Shown here: piece after piece, positions 34,412 to 46,268 of the stretch | Position numbering within the stretch: position 1 is the stretch's first letter | Layout of the letters: each line of letters starts with the position of its first letter | NCBI RefSeq assembly: GCF_034190915.1 | Contig: NW_026947484.1 | Location: 84,515,982-84,579,981, forward strand | DNA: 64,000 nt | DNA from: Cavia porcellus | Lineage: Eukaryota > Chordata > Mammalia > Rodentia > Caviidae | Reading direction: 5' to 3' | Notes under the pieces: generated by a model | The model's database searches: none | Seen by the model: the letters and a program-made list of their open reading frames with translations, nothing else | Told to the model about the DNA's origin: nothing | Program-made: the position numbers and the translations under genes

Positions 34412-36725
34412 TTCTATGCTTGTAAAACAAAACTAAGTGTTACATTTTAGAAAATAAATTGTCAATGAAACTTATAAAGTTAAACTTACAATGAAATTAG
34501 TATAATGTGTTATCACAGCCAATTGTCAAATTATGTAGGACTGTTTATTAATAGTGACTACTTGTTATTGTAAGTGAATATTATTATCACCCACCAGTAA
34601 CTATCTACTCTGTCTTCTCTACAAAGACATTCTGCTAAGTTATATGAGGGACAGAAAGAAGGAACACCCTACCACACAATCACAGTCTGGCTAGGATGTG
34701 GTTTTCATGCATTAATTACAAAATATAGCACATTGGAAATGCCAGCTAAGTGGTATAAATAATGCAACCCATGAGATCATAGTTTTTTGGTAGGTGAGGA
34801 ACATTGCACAGGAGAGTTAGAATTAAAACTGGGAAAGCCTAGACATCTTATCATAATTTAATTGTATTCAAGGGAGAAGAAGCATAAAATTAAGAGCATG
34901 ACAAAGAATGAAAAGGGGAGGTGCAAGGTATATTGCAGAGCTTCAATAACCAATATGGTAGCTATTAGCCATGTACTGTTATCGAGATTTCCAACATAGC
35001 CTGAATTGAGATGTATGATTTCAAAGACCTGGCATGAAGAAAGTGAACTATCTCATTAATAGTAGTTACTGTATATTAATGATAATATTTGAGATATATT
35101 GAATTAAACATAATAATTTTTACAAGTCATTTCCCATGTCTCTTACTACAATTTGTAATGCGGTTAGAAGAAAATTTAAAGGATATACATGGCTCACATC
35201 TGTAACTTACATTAGCTCGCTACTGAATAGCATTAAGCTACTGAGTTATTGTTATAACTATATTGTTAAATATACTTTTCAATATAAAAGTAATTAGACT
35301 AAGAAGTGATGGCTGATTAGGAGAGGTGTGAGGCTAGAAATAACAGTGAATTCAAAGAACCACAAGCAAGATGACAAAGGCTGAATGAAGGTGGCAATGG
35401 AGAGAGAATGTGTGACAGTACAATCTTTCACGCGTGTGTGTCATGTTATTTGCACAGAACTCAGTATTATTTTAGTGGTTCCTATTGCCAGAGATATTAT
35501 AAAAGAAGACTTTCAGAATAATTTGGTCCAGTGAATAAATACAGAGATTGAAACAAACTGCAACCAAATATCCTGGTGTTATAAACTGAAAGGACTGGAG
35601 GAAGGATGGTGGAATTTGATAGGAAACCTGGGGCAGAGAACCTAAAGTCCTAGAGTGTCTTCTGGCATTCTGCCAATGATTACCAGCCTGTCATTGGAAC
35701 ACAGACTGTAAGGAACAGGTAGGTAGTTGAGTCTGAAGTAGTGGTGCTATTCACAAGTAAACATGCTTTAAAGCTTTGGTAAAGTGGAAGTAATACTCAA
35801 AGGTTGAAAATGTGAAACGGACAACAGAGATTTGGGAGGACTATAAGCGGAATTCGAGGGTAACGATATAATTTTAGGTGATGATTTTCTGAAACCTGGG
35901 GAATACTGCCATTTAATGCTTGAAAGAGACTCTCTTAAAAAGATGAATTGATAATTGTTGAAGTGGGAAGAGAAAAAGTACAGTATGGAATCAAGGAGGC
36001 TAACGAAGGGAAAAAATTAGAAAGAACCAGTCATACACAAAAAACGTCTAAGAAAGGTATAAAAGAATATAAATGGCATTTTATTACTTAGCATGGAAAT
36101 ACTACCTAGCAGAAATGCATCCCCTCAACCATGAAATCTAAGAAACACCAGATGTTCCATGATCTATCTGACTGCCTTTGGGTCACATGAATCTACGCTT
36201 AGGCTCTGCTCCAGATGTTGGGCTTTTTCCCTTTCCCTAGTTAAGCACACCTATCCCATAAACTTCCTCCTGAAGAGTATCTGATTTATTGTTTCCTGTT
36301 GCATTTAATATCTGCATCCTCACTCAGCACTTATCACTGACAGCCTAATAACACTGTCCTTCTGGTGCATACCAAGTCTTGTAGGCTGAGAGCTTTGTTT
36401 TTCATCCTCGTCTGGCTGCCTCTCTAGGATTGCACTGAATGCTGGAAATATATGATACATAGAGGAAACAGAGCCAGGGAAAGATTCAGGGCTAAAGCTA
36501 GCACACATAATTGATCTGGACTGCTGAGAGTCATGGCGCTCTCAAGAACCATACGTCACCACTGGGGTTTCATTTCTCCATCATGTTTTACCTCTGGTTT
36601 CTCTTTACAGCCTTTACTGTTGTTTAAGAGTGGAGTCCATGTGTATTCATTCAAAGGTACTAAGATACTTAACAGGTTATAAAAATGAATCCCTTATATA
36701 TTCTGCATACAGTAAGTTGGAGTTT
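34412..36725. other. Unique DNA, no gene
   Basis: No gene is recognised. Parts of 36290-36520 ('ctcagcacttatcactgaca') resemble L2 sense sequence but weakly. Confidence 0.45.
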
Positions 36726-36729
36726 ATGT

Positions 36730-36885
36730 ATACATTTGCCTGCCCATGTCCCATACTTAAATGTAAGATCCTTGAGGAAGGATCTGCTTATTCTCCTGAA
36801 TCCATATTTGCACCTCGTCGGCTGACACTTCACACTTGTTCAATTAATGTGCATGATAACAAAAGTGTGAATGATTTTTGGAGGA
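36730..36885 (+). mobile_element. L2 3'-end fragment
   Basis: The order 'acttaaatgtaagatccttg', 'aggaaggatctgcttattct', 'ccatatttgcacctcg' and 'gttcaattaatgtgcatgat' follows the 3' end of old L2 LINEs. Confidence 0.5.
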
Positions 36886-36889
36886 GTTT

Positions 36890-37140
36890 ATAGGCTGAAT
36901 TATGAAAATAAAATGTGAACACAAATAACTAAAGTACAATTTTTAAAAGATGCCTAGAGAAAGAGGCATTTGCATAAAAACATTTCCGGAGTTAAGGAAA
37001 AGAGTGAGCCATGTCTCACAGGAGGGGTGGAGAAGCTCTGCGTGAGCACAGCCAGGCCGAAAGGGTGGTAGAACTGGAGGTTGAAAATGATGCATTCTTC
37101 TTATTTAGGGATTTGGATTCCTTCATAATTATTAAGGGAA
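36890..37140. other. Unique DNA, no gene
   Basis: A CpG-containing stretch at 37010-37090 is open on the + strand but shows no known domain. Confidence 0.45.
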
Positions 37141-37256
37141 AAGCAACTCTTTTTTTTTTTTTTTTTTTTTTTTCCATGTCTGGTTGGTTTTTATTTGAAC
37201 TCCTGCAATATTTTTTTTTTTTTTTTTTTTTTTACAAAAAGCTTTTTTTCCTCCTT

Positions 37257-37279
37257 AACAACAACAACAACAACAACAA
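37257..37279 (+). repeat. (AAC)n microsatellite
   Basis: About seven AAC units within the putative retrocopy. Confidence 0.9.
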
Positions 37280-37732
37280 AATCTAACAATGTAGCCACAA
37301 GCCAAGTTTTATTTTAAGGACTACAGAATCTTTACCTTCTTTTTGCCTAGGCGTTGTAGGAGAGGAGAAATGAGAGTTTGCAGCTGCCAAAGTCAGCAAA
37401 GCCCCTAAAAATGATTGCCTCCCTTTCCACCCAACACCACCTTCTGAAACATGGATTGCAACAGCCGCTGCCCCTCAGAACTACAGTTGCTTTTCAGAGT
37501 GTGGTGTGACATCTCCATGCTGATTCTGCTCCTGGCAGGGCACCCCCTTCACCCCGCCCCAACTCTAAGAGATACTACATTTCCAACATGAAAAATGTTA
37601 TACAAAAACAGAGGGACTTCATTTTAACAGCTTGAAATGGATGAAACGGATGGTTGTGCAGCAAGGTAATGCTCTGAAGAGGTGCGCATAGACGGGGTGA
37701 GAAATGGGTACCAGAAGAAAAATGGATGTAGC

Positions 37733-37759
<27 letters not shown>
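37733..37759 (+). repeat. Poly(A) run
   Basis: A 27-base A homopolymer, internal to the putative retrocopy and on the strand opposite its tail. Confidence 0.9.
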
Positions 37760-37763
<4 letters not shown>

Positions 37764-37890
37764 GAAATTTTTTGCCAACATGATGTACTAGGCTGGGGAG
37801 GTTTTGGGAGGTTAGGACAGGGTTTATATTCCCAGTTTTGCCCTATAAAAATGTTGTAGGGTGTTTCTGTTTTTTTTTTTTTTTTTATTT

Positions 37891-38395
37891 TGTCCTTACT
37901 TTGCTGTTAATTTAATCTTTCCAAGCTCAGGTTCCTGCAAGTGAAAGTTAGGTAACTTATTTTTCAAAATTGCTTTGAAGATAGTTAGATGTCTATAAAC
38001 CTAGCTGATAGTTTTTGGTGTTTTCCTGACAAGCCTACCTATCTTTCTATGGAAACTTTTCTGCACTGTAGAAACCTTTTTACGGGACTTCATTGACCTG
38101 CAGATTTACTTATTACTGGCATAAGGACTGCATTATCTTTTACTGCAAAGATGGTATAATCCATCACCCATTACCTATAGCATTCACGCACTTACCCATC
38201 CTCTCCTAATGGTGGTGCATTTGTATGCTGGGCTGAGCAGCTATGATCTTTCCCTCTGTTCTCCCTTGACCTTCCTTTCTCATGTGGCTCATTGGGCATA
38301 TTCTTCATAGATATGACAGGCAGTAGGCAATAATCAAATCAGTCTTTTCATATAATGCATTCATTTCCCAATGTGTGACAGTGTTAGAAATGTCA
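37891..38395. other. Unique DNA, no gene
   Basis: Nothing recognised. Confidence 0.5.
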
Positions 38396-38399
38396 AATT

Positions 38400-38545
38400 T
38401 TATTTCTGGAGAAATCTTTTAGAAAAGATGTGATCTAAACTCCTCATACAGCTGAGGAGAGAAGTCTTAAGAATTAACCGACTTGCCCAGGACATAAGGA
38501 ATGTTAATCTTGTGTTTGTATCAGAACCATGATTTCTGCTACTCA
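38400..38545 (-). mobile_element. MIR-like fragment
   Basis: The antisense MIR pattern 'cagctgaggagagaagtctt', 'aaccgacttgcccaggacat' and 'atcagaaccatgatttctgc' is visible but diverged. Confidence 0.4.
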
Positions 38546-38749
38546 GCTTTGAGAGCTTTCCAATCAATCTCGTATCTCTTTGAAAGAAATAAGTACCTTT
38601 CCAGATTTGCCACAAGAACACATCAACCGAACAAATTCAAATATCTCTTATAAGACTGGCCACCCAAGAATCTATAAAGTGACTTATTATTATTTGATGA
38701 GTTGGTTATAAATCTGTTTTGGGAATACCAGAGATTGTAAAATATTTAG

Positions 38750-39180
38750 CAAAATTATTTTTCCTTGCTTTGATTGGGTAAGACTTTGTGAATGTACCCT
38801 TGCTTAACCCCCTCCCACTTCCCTCTTGGGCTTGCTGCCCAGGTGGTCTCATTTAATGGCTTCACTATCTCTGACATAAAACACCACGACTTTTTGCTTT
38901 GGGGACTGCAATATGCAAATTGATGGAAGTCAATTGTACCTGATTTCCTAAATTGCCTCTGCTGTAACAATTCTCCCACCTGTAATAACCCATTGAGATC
39001 AAACAATGGGGTTGATTGCATATTCCTTACTCTGGGGGGAAACTCCATTAGTTTTACCTGAATAAAAACTGCAGAATAGGGTCCAATTTGGGATAAGCAG
39101 CATATACTATTTTCTAGCAAGCAAGCAGAAACAAGCTTGAACAAGCTTAAACATTTCTCTCTAACCATAGCGACTATCAA
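38750..39180. other. Unique block, candidate conserved non-coding element
   Basis: The block has balanced composition and no repeat signature. It contains a Sox-type 'aacaatgg' at about 39003 and 'gattgcatattcc' at about 39014. It is open for 141 codons on the - strand, but that frame has no recognisable domain, so I do not call a gene. Confidence 0.35.
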
Positions 39181-39414
39181 GTAAGAAGCATTTTATTTAC
39201 AAGTCACATGGAGAACAAAAGCATGCTTAAGTGGGCATTACCTGGTGAGCCAGAATTGGCAGAACTAACACTTGTTCCACCTTGACTCTTGAGACAGAGT
39301 AGGACACACTCTACTAGACAAATCCTGGAACTTGTATAGCTCTGTTAGAAACCTGTATACAGGGTAAGTATCCAGCTTGGGATTCTCCACTTTGAAGCTG
39401 TAGAGAACTAGTTA

Positions 39415-39630
39415 TTGGGAGCCCTGGAACAGTCCCAGTCCTTGCACTCACTGGCTGCTTGATCATGGTCAAGTTGTTTAAACTTTAGTGAATCTCAGTT
39501 TTTCTAATACCTAACTTGAGTTTAAAATACCTGCCTATCTTTCAAGGTTGCTGTAAGAATCCTAACACCAAACACAGGCACAAAAAATGACATGACAACT
39601 GTGAAGTGTATTGCAAATGTGGAGAATTAT
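39415..39630 (+). mobile_element. MIR SINE
   Basis: Sense MIR order: 'cactcactggctgcttgatc', 'tggtcaagttgtttaaactt', 'tctcagtttttctaatacct', 'cctgcctatctttcaaggtt' and 'gctgtaagaatcc'. Confidence 0.65.
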
Positions 39631-39739
39631 TCTTATTTGAAGTAGTCTTTTTTTTCTGAGATCATGTATGATTCTTAAGCGAGAGAGCTGAGGCAGTGGT
39701 GAGGCAGGCCTTCCACTCCTGTCCTGAACTTACACTACA

Positions 39740-39960
39740 GTTATGCAGATGCTGGGATCCGAAATCTGTGTCTATATATCACAGCTCTTCCATTTACTGG
39801 TTCTGTGTCCTGGGGTGACTTATCCAAAATGCTAAAGTTCATCTCTAAAATGGGATAGAAATAATACCTACCTTAGAAGGTCATTGTGAAAGTCAGGAAT
39901 GCAGGGCATTGGACAAGAAATCCATGCAATTACAAATGCTTATCATTATTAGCAGAAAAT
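39740..39960 (+). mobile_element. MIR SINE
   Basis: Sense MIR order: 'cttccatttactggttctgt', 'gtcctggggtgacttatcca', 'tctctaaaatgggatagaaa', 'taatacctaccttagaaggt' and 'cattgtgaaag'. It is the better of two adjacent MIR copies in the same orientation. Confidence 0.75.
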
Positions 39961-40445
39961 GACTTGGACATTCAATGTGTTTAAAAAACACATAAGAAAA
40001 TTTCAGTGTCTGGTGCAGTGTGATGTCCTGGTCAGAGTTATTCAGATTTTTCATCTCTCGGCAAGTGGGGCTTCTGAGGACTTGCCTGTAAGAGAACTGA
40101 GGTATTACTGCAGCCCATAGGTGTCTGGATTGAGAGATGGGGAGTTCTTGAAGTGTAAAATAAGATTTTGTTTTTGCATTTTACCAAATATTTTCTTCCA
40201 TAATGTCTAACATAGAGTTTACTGAACACTTTTGCATGAATGAGAAAAGACACCAATGGCTTGTGCAAGGGTGTATTGGTCTTTGTTCAGTGAGATTCAC
40301 TTGCTCTTCAGTGTAAAATCCCTTGGTATCATAGCTTGTCACTCATTCCCTTCCTTACTGATAAAGGGGTGGCCACTTCCATTACCAGGTCTGGTTGGGA
40401 TGAACTATGTGGAAATACTTCTGAGCCCTCTCACTGGAGGATTAG
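39961..40445. other. Unique DNA, no gene
   Basis: Nothing recognised. Confidence 0.5.
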
Positions 40446-40461
40446 TTATTATTTATGTTGA

Positions 40462-40573
40462 GTTTTTTGTTTTGTTTTTTTGTCTTTTTCGTTTTTAGCG
40501 GTACCAGGGATTGAACTCACGACTGCCTGCTTGCAAGGCAGGTGCTTATGCCGCTGAGCTAAATCCCCAGCCC
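40462..40573 (-). mobile_element. ID-type SINE with perfect 16-bp target-site duplication
   Basis: Antisense ID body 'ggtaccagggattgaactca' to 'gctgagctaaatccccagcc', preceded on the + strand by a T-rich tail. The flanks 'ttattatttatgttga' at 40446-40461 and 40574-40589 are identical over 16 bases. Both tRNA promoter boxes are intact, which marks this as one of the youngest insertions in the window. Confidence 0.95.
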
Positions 40574-40589
40574 TTATTATTTATGTTGA

Positions 40590-41680
40590 AACACACATGT
40601 GTTGGGGATGTATCTGCTTGGTATAGAAACAGGTCACATGTCTTTCTGAGGATGCAATTCATTAGCAGATGGCTTATGATACATGTCACATTCTGGCCCA
40701 ACTCTAACAATAATTTAACAATATTTCTCTCTATCTTAGGAAGAAGATTTCTGGATGGCAAAAGATTATTTCTGAATGTATAGTTTTCCAAAACTTGGTA
40801 AGCAGAGCATCCTAATTCTCAGCTGTTCTCTGTGACCATGGAGATAAAGATTGGGCCTCAGGAACTGATGATGATTTGACTCTCGTGGGCTCTGCAGTAG
40901 ACTAGAGCAGCACTTACCCAGGATCTTTCATTTAGTATCTGCCAGAGACTTCATTTTTTAATTAGTCGAAGACAGCTCTGGAGTTTTTGATCCTCCTGTG
41001 TGTCTTGGATACAAACACACAATCATACTAAGTTTAAATCTATTGAACAGGAAGCATTGAAAGGGTATTAATTATTCTCCCTCTTCTGGCAGAGGTAAGA
41101 TATTTAAGCTGTAATGACGGCTGTCTAAATGCAAAGTTCCTAACTCTTTGTGTAACTATAAACATTCAACTAATGTCCCTACTTATTTTGAAAGTTTATT
41201 CTTCAACTGAAAAAGATTTAAGAGTTTCAACTGACTCACTAATAAAGAGTATTCCCTTTCCCATGTATAAAGAAAGTCCTGGTTAGCAAATCATAAATTT
41301 TCACTGGCCCCTGGATAGGATTGTCCTCATTATTTGCAAGTTCCCATACTAGAAAAAAAAAAAAAATCTTGGTAGTTTATATGGAAAATAGGGATTTACA
41401 GGGAATTTTCTAAACAATGGAGTAAATAATTAATGTTTTGCTAAATAGAGTTAAAATTTAAGACAGTTTACACAAATAGAATAAGCAAGTAAAGATCCTG
41501 AGATAAGAGGAAAGTACTTCTTAAAAGAATGAGAGTCTGAATAGCTAAGAGGCATCTAAGAATATCTGATTACTAAGCATGATTTGGAAACTGAGATGAG
41601 ATTTTAAGGAAAAAATGAGAAAATCTGAATGGAATATACATTTTGGTTAATAGTAACAAATCTATTATGGTTCATTAATT
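40590..41680. other. Unique DNA, no gene
   Basis: Nothing recognised apart from a 14-base A run near 41353. Confidence 0.5.
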
Positions 41681-41689
41681 GCAAAGTAA

Positions 41690-41772
41690 TACTTTTTTTG
41701 TACCAGGGATCGAACTGATGACATTGCGTTTGCCAGGCAGGCACTCATACCATTGAGCTAAATCCTTGGCCC
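41690..41772 (-). mobile_element. ID-type SINE
   Basis: Antisense ID text 'gtaccagggatcgaactgat', 'tgccaggcaggcactcatac' and 'cattgagctaaatccttggc' follows a short T tail. 'caaagtaat' and 'caatgtaat' flank it as a near-perfect target-site duplication. Confidence 0.85.
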
Positions 41773-41774
41773 TA

Positions 41775-44340
41775 ACTACAATGTAATTTAATGAAACATT
41801 CTAAACTCAGATGTTAATAGAGGAAACTGAGACGAAGTACAAGGAAGCTCCTTAGTTGGGAAGGAGAAGTGCTTAGACAAAGATACTAGGCAGAAATACA
41901 AATGTATTTTGTCTCTGTATATCTCTAGCACAGGGGCAGTCACTTATATTGAATGAAAGTTATGTTTAATTCTGTTTCCTTTCCCTCTCTTGTTAGCCCC
42001 CATTTGTACTTTTGCTTAAACAGATATTCATCTCTCTGGATAAGATCCCAATCTGCCTCTTGGTTGAAGCCTTCCATTTTTCACAAGAACAAAGAAACAC
42101 AAACACAGACAAAATCAACAACTTTGGTCATTTAGAATTTTCTTATGCTTTGAAGAACTGTGATGCTTCCAACTCTCCTTAAAGATGAAAGTTAAATTGG
42201 TTTGAACACTAATGCACAAAGACTTATGCTCCCACAGACAATCTGTAAAGTTGTGTACTGGGATAAAAATAAACCATCATCTATACAATGGAATGTCCCT
42301 GTATTAAACCTGTTAATATCAGGGATTCATTAATACTGTATCTCATATCTGTATTTAAATTTAGAGCCAAATATGCATCTTAGGATAAAGCCAACCCAGA
42401 ACATTGAAGGGGAGGTGGGAAACTCATATAGTCTGTTTAACCTAATTTCTTCATTTTTATGGATCAGAAAAGTAAAGCCCGGGGAGCATATCCAGTTTAC
42501 CAAAAGTTCTGCAGCTTGTACGTCTGTATGTCATTCCAACGCCTGAGAAGTATGAAGATGGACTAAAATAGAACGAAAAAGAGTATATATAGATAATAGA
42601 TTGTGTGAGTGAGTTGACCTTAATGAATCAATGATTCATTTTAACTTTTCCTGGGAGAAGTTCTCAAAAGTATTAAGTTTTATAAATGTAATAGCAGGGC
42701 TACTTTGCTAAAGCAAAATTATACTGAAGGTATAACTTCAGTTCTGAAGAGGATTTCCGTTCTAAAATTTATTTTCCCATCTGCCAACTGAACTCTGAGA
42801 GTTCATCAGAAGACATCGATTCATACCATAATTGAGGGCTTAACATACAAATACTCTTGGAATGATTCCCTTTGTTTTCTCCTTCTTTTAAAGATTTATT
42901 AGGTATTAGAGGGAGACTGATTAGCAAAAATGACCACTGGGAAATCCAAAGATCACGAGAGGATTAAACATTCAATTAAATGAGGAGGAGTGGAACAAGT
43001 TGGCTTGTTCTTGAAGCGAAATTTTAGGAAGTCTGATTTTAGGGCAGCTGAGAACCAGCCTGGGGTAAAGATGAGCAGGGACTCAGAGGCAAGTGTGTGT
43101 TTTTTGCATCTGGTCTCAGACACAATTATTGTGAGAAAAATCAATTAATTTTTTTTAGAAACTAGCTTTATTGTCTATCAATCTGGAATGACTTCACAAA
43201 TTTGGTTACATGGTTGGAATTAATAAAATACATGAAAATTTGAAAGTCCATTGCAAAGGCTAAATGTATATTCATCTTCTTTCTGCATTTTTAGCCCCCT
43301 TTTTGTTATCTATATATAAAATCCTCAAGGATGAGTAATATTTCCAAGTAATCACACACTGTAGGGTGAATAAGAGATCAAAAAAAGTAAGGGTGGGAAG
43401 GCAGGGACAAAATCAGAAGACATTATATGGGACGTATGACAGTGTGGTAAGGGGCAACTGGGGTGGCCTGCTCTCCAGCAGTCCCACTGCAGGGACATTT
43501 GGTCTAGGTTGGTGGCTTCACTGCATTTCATTACTTCCACTTGTTCTCATTTTATTTTCTTACAGCATGATTCTTCCCCAGTAGACTGTAGTACTTTAAA
43601 AAATCCTCCATCTCTGAATAGAGAACAGACTGTGATAGAACTGAACAGGTAGACACATTATTATGTTTCACTTTAAGTGCGACTCACTCAATATCTGTTC
43701 AATGGGAGTGATAACTAATCTCATTTTTATTTTCAAAATCTTCTCTCTCAAGGAGGAGTTTCAAAAATCTCTATTATCACATAATTCTTAGAAACGGTGG
43801 CTGTATTTTCATGGGTATTATTTGTACCGGATGAAGTTTAGAAGCCCCAATACTGGAATAGGAAGATACAAGGTAAGAGCATTTTCTGAGAATTAAACTG
43901 CAAAGCAAAGAATCCAAGCATAGCTATACAAATTCTATACAGTGAGTAATAAGAAGGTATAGCTATATAAAGCTACACCTTGAACAAGCAGAGTGGCCTT
44001 CAGCGTAAGACCTAAACAGGAGCAGAACAGAAGTTCTTCATGTGTACGGGAGAATGTGCCCGTCAGGAGGAAAGACAACCAGCCCAGGAAACAAGCACAG
44101 AACTGGGAGCCAGGGAACTCCTACATCATCAGAGAGGAGGGCCATTCGCTCCAGCCCAGGAACCATTCAACTGCAGATCTAATCCTGCAGTGAAGGGAGG
44201 AGATGTGCATGGCATGTCCATCTTGGTGACCCTGATCATCGCATGCAGTGGGACACAGCTAAGATACCTGGGACCAGATACAGTCCACTGTCCCGCCAGT
44301 GTTTGTAAAGAAAGCCTTTGCGGAGCACAGTCATGGCTCC
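41775..44340. other. Unique DNA with a weak MIR-like piece, no gene
   Basis: At 42440-42560 'ttcttcatttttatggatca' then 'gaaaagtaaagcccgg' is MIR-like in antisense but weak. The rest shows no recognisable gene or repeat. Open frames near 43366, 43993 and 44040 lack domains. Confidence 0.4.
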
Positions 44341-44344
44341 TCCT

Positions 44345-44477
44345 TCCCACACCATGAGTGCCTGTTGTTGCTTCAACACTGGAGTTGAGCAGGCAGGTTG
44401 TGATCAGAACTGTGTGGGGTGTGAAGCCAAAGATACTTACTATCTAGCCCTTTACAGAAAGTGTCTGAAGAGCCCTG
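44345..44477 (-). mobile_element. hAT-Charlie-type DNA transposon end (non-autonomous)
   Basis: Read on the - strand it starts 'cagggctcttcagacacttt' and continues 'ctgtaaagggctagatagta' and 'agtatctttggcttcaca', the well-known terminal sequence of a non-autonomous hAT element of mammals. The other end was not located, so this is a partial copy. Confidence 0.55.
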
Positions 44478-44654
44478 TACCTTCAGCCAGCTGTCCTTGA
44501 TTTTACACTTGCCTCATAACTTTTCAAGTCAGTAGTTTGTTGTTTGTTTGTTTACTCTTGTGTCTATATGAAAGGAAACCGGTGGGCTGTCCTGTTGACC
44601 CTGGTTGCCACTCTCAGTATATCATCACCTAGGCCTGTTTGGGGTCAATGTGTC

Positions 44655-44880
44655 CCCCCCAATACTGGGTATTGAAAGGAGGGACTCCATTCTGAGCTAC
44701 ATCCTCAAGCTTTTTGATTTTATTTTATTTCATTTTGCTTTGTTTTAAATTTTGCAGCAATTTCCTGCTAGGTAGGTCACTCAGTTACTCCAGCTGGATC
44801 CAAGCTTGCAATCGTCCTGCTTCAGCCTCCAAGAATTCTTGGACCAATGTGTGTGCCACGATGCTGGGCTGAGTCTAGCC
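44655..44880 (-). mobile_element. Composite ID+B1 SINE (B4-like), diverged
   Basis: Antisense ID-like part 'ccaatactgggtattgaaag' to 'gagctacatcctcaagc', a T-rich linker 44710-44750, then an antisense B1-like part 'gtcactcagttactccagct', 'ttgcaatcgtcctgcttcag' and 'gtgccacgatgctgggctga'. It has the same build as the copy at 17785-18012. Confidence 0.55.
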
Positions 44881-44979
44881 CATCTTTGTGTAATGTTGGA
44901 ATTTTCAGGGCATCTTTTCTTTCTGAAAGCTTAAAAAAATACTACTTTACAGAAGAGGAAGCTAAAATTCAGACAAAAG

Positions 44980-45190
44980 AAAATGAACATTTACTGAGCA
45001 TCTACTCAGAGCTAGGCTCACAAGAAGTAACTAAGTAACAACATTTAATCTTTGCAGCCCATTCAAAGCTCTGAACTTCAGCTGTGTACTTTCACTAAGG
45101 TGGACTTGGAGGCTTAGAAAGATTAACTTGTTACCAGAGCCAGAATTGGAAAGCAGGTGCTCAGACTCAAATACTTCTACACTGTGGCGT
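44980..45190 (-). mobile_element. MIR SINE
   Basis: Antisense MIR order: 'atttactgagcatctactca', 'gaggcttagaaagattaact', 'tgttaccagagccagaattg', 'gaaagcaggtgctcagactc'. Nearly the full length is recognisable. Confidence 0.7.
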
Positions 45191-45194
45191 TTTC

Positions 45195-46084
45195 ACACGA
45201 CATATACTGCCTTGCAAGTCTTTTGGTGCTAGGCTTAAGAAAGCAACACCATATGTCTCGATCTCTTCCTCCCACTAAGGTGTACTGCTGTTCTTTAATA
45301 CACACTGATTAAGTTAGAAAATCCTAGAGACTTTAAAGGTGTAAAATTTTAAAACAAATTCTGAGCATTTATAGTAGAGTACAGAATCTTAGCCAGCTAC
45401 TTTCCATACCCCAACCATATTCTTGCATAAAAAATCAGAGCTATCATGGCCTGATGTTCATAAATAACAGTTCTTAATTTTTTTTTAAAAAAACGGGTTT
45501 TGTACTTATTTTAAATGTTGTAGATTGCATTCACTGTGGCAGGAATATATTTTAGAATTTTTAAAATGTGAACAGAATAGAAGGTTATCTGTAACATGAT
45601 CATAATCATAGCCATAATATCTGTTTAAAAGAAAACATTGAAAAGAATTAAATGTTCCTTTCAAGCCAAACTCAATGAAATTTCAATCTAAAACAGAGAG
45701 TACTTAGTTATGTTGCTTGCTGAGCCTTATTCTTTAGGAGTTTGAAGCCTCTGAAAAGCTTTCATTACTATTTTTCATACTAAATGAGACATTTTCAATC
45801 TTAGGAGCAGGGCTGGTCCTACCTTTGCTCATAAGGGCTAGTGTGTAGACTTGCTTTTGGTTTGTAAAAATTCTGAGTGTACCTGTCTTCTCATCTGAAT
45901 GGAGAACAGTTACATGGCAAAGTATAAATTTATGGCACTTAATTTACTATTATGCAGATGGTAGCTGTTTCATAAAATATATTTACTAATGCATCAATCA
46001 TATTGCTAGAAAATAGAAATTTTAATGAATATTTGGAAATATATAGTGTGATAACAATGTGATTACTGTCTAATTTTTAAGATA
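45195..46084. other. Unique AT-rich DNA, no gene
   Basis: Nothing recognised. Confidence 0.5.
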
Positions 46085-46094
46085 TTGATTATAG

Positions 46095-46218
46095 CCAGGC
46101 ATGGTGGTGCATGCCTGTAATACCAGCACTTGGTAGGCTGAGGCAGGAGGACTGCTGTGAGTTCAAAGTCAGCCTGAGCTACATAGTGAAACCTTGTCTC
46201 GAAAAGATACACGTACAA

Positions 46219-46261
<43 letters not shown>

Positions 46262-46268
46262 AACAATT
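46095..46268 (+). mobile_element. B1-type SINE with target-site duplication
   Basis: Monomeric B1 body 'ccaggcatggtggtgcatgc', 'ctgtaataccagcacttggt', 'aggctgaggcaggaggactg', 'gagctacatagtgaaacctt', then an A-rich tail that has become an (AC)n. It lacks the 29-bp internal duplication seen in the copy at 29738. 'ttgattatag' at 46085-46094 and 46269-46278 is a perfect 10-bp target-site duplication. Confidence 0.95.
46219..46261 (+). repeat. (AC)n microsatellite
   Basis: About 42 bases of AC form the expanded tail of the B1 element. Confidence 0.95.

Larger units (their letters stand above)
37150..37890 (-). pseudogene. Probable retrocopy of an mRNA 3' UTR
   Basis: On the - strand the segment ends in 'gttcaaataaaaaccaacc' and then a 24-base poly(A) tail (T run at 37150-37173 on +). 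An AATAAA signal thus sits the usual distance before a tail. The body is unlike any repeat I know. It mixes G+C-balanced text with long homopolymers (37211-37233, 37733-37759, 37870-37886) and an (AAC)n at 37257-37279, a texture seen in vertebrate 3' UTRs. No ORF is present. A target-site duplication was not found, so the left end in transcript terms is undefined. I do not recognise the parent gene. Confidence 0.5.

Noticed and set aside
37011..37286. 91-codon + strand frame ending in phenylalanine and asparagine runs
   Set aside because: Half of it translates T homopolymers and an AAC microsatellite.
38755..39180. 141-codon - strand frame
   Set aside because: No domain or signal recognised and no exon context. 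Region is kept only as a possible conserved non-coding element.
44040..44357. 105-codon + strand frame
   Set aside because: No domain; overlaps two other open frames and runs into a DNA transposon end.
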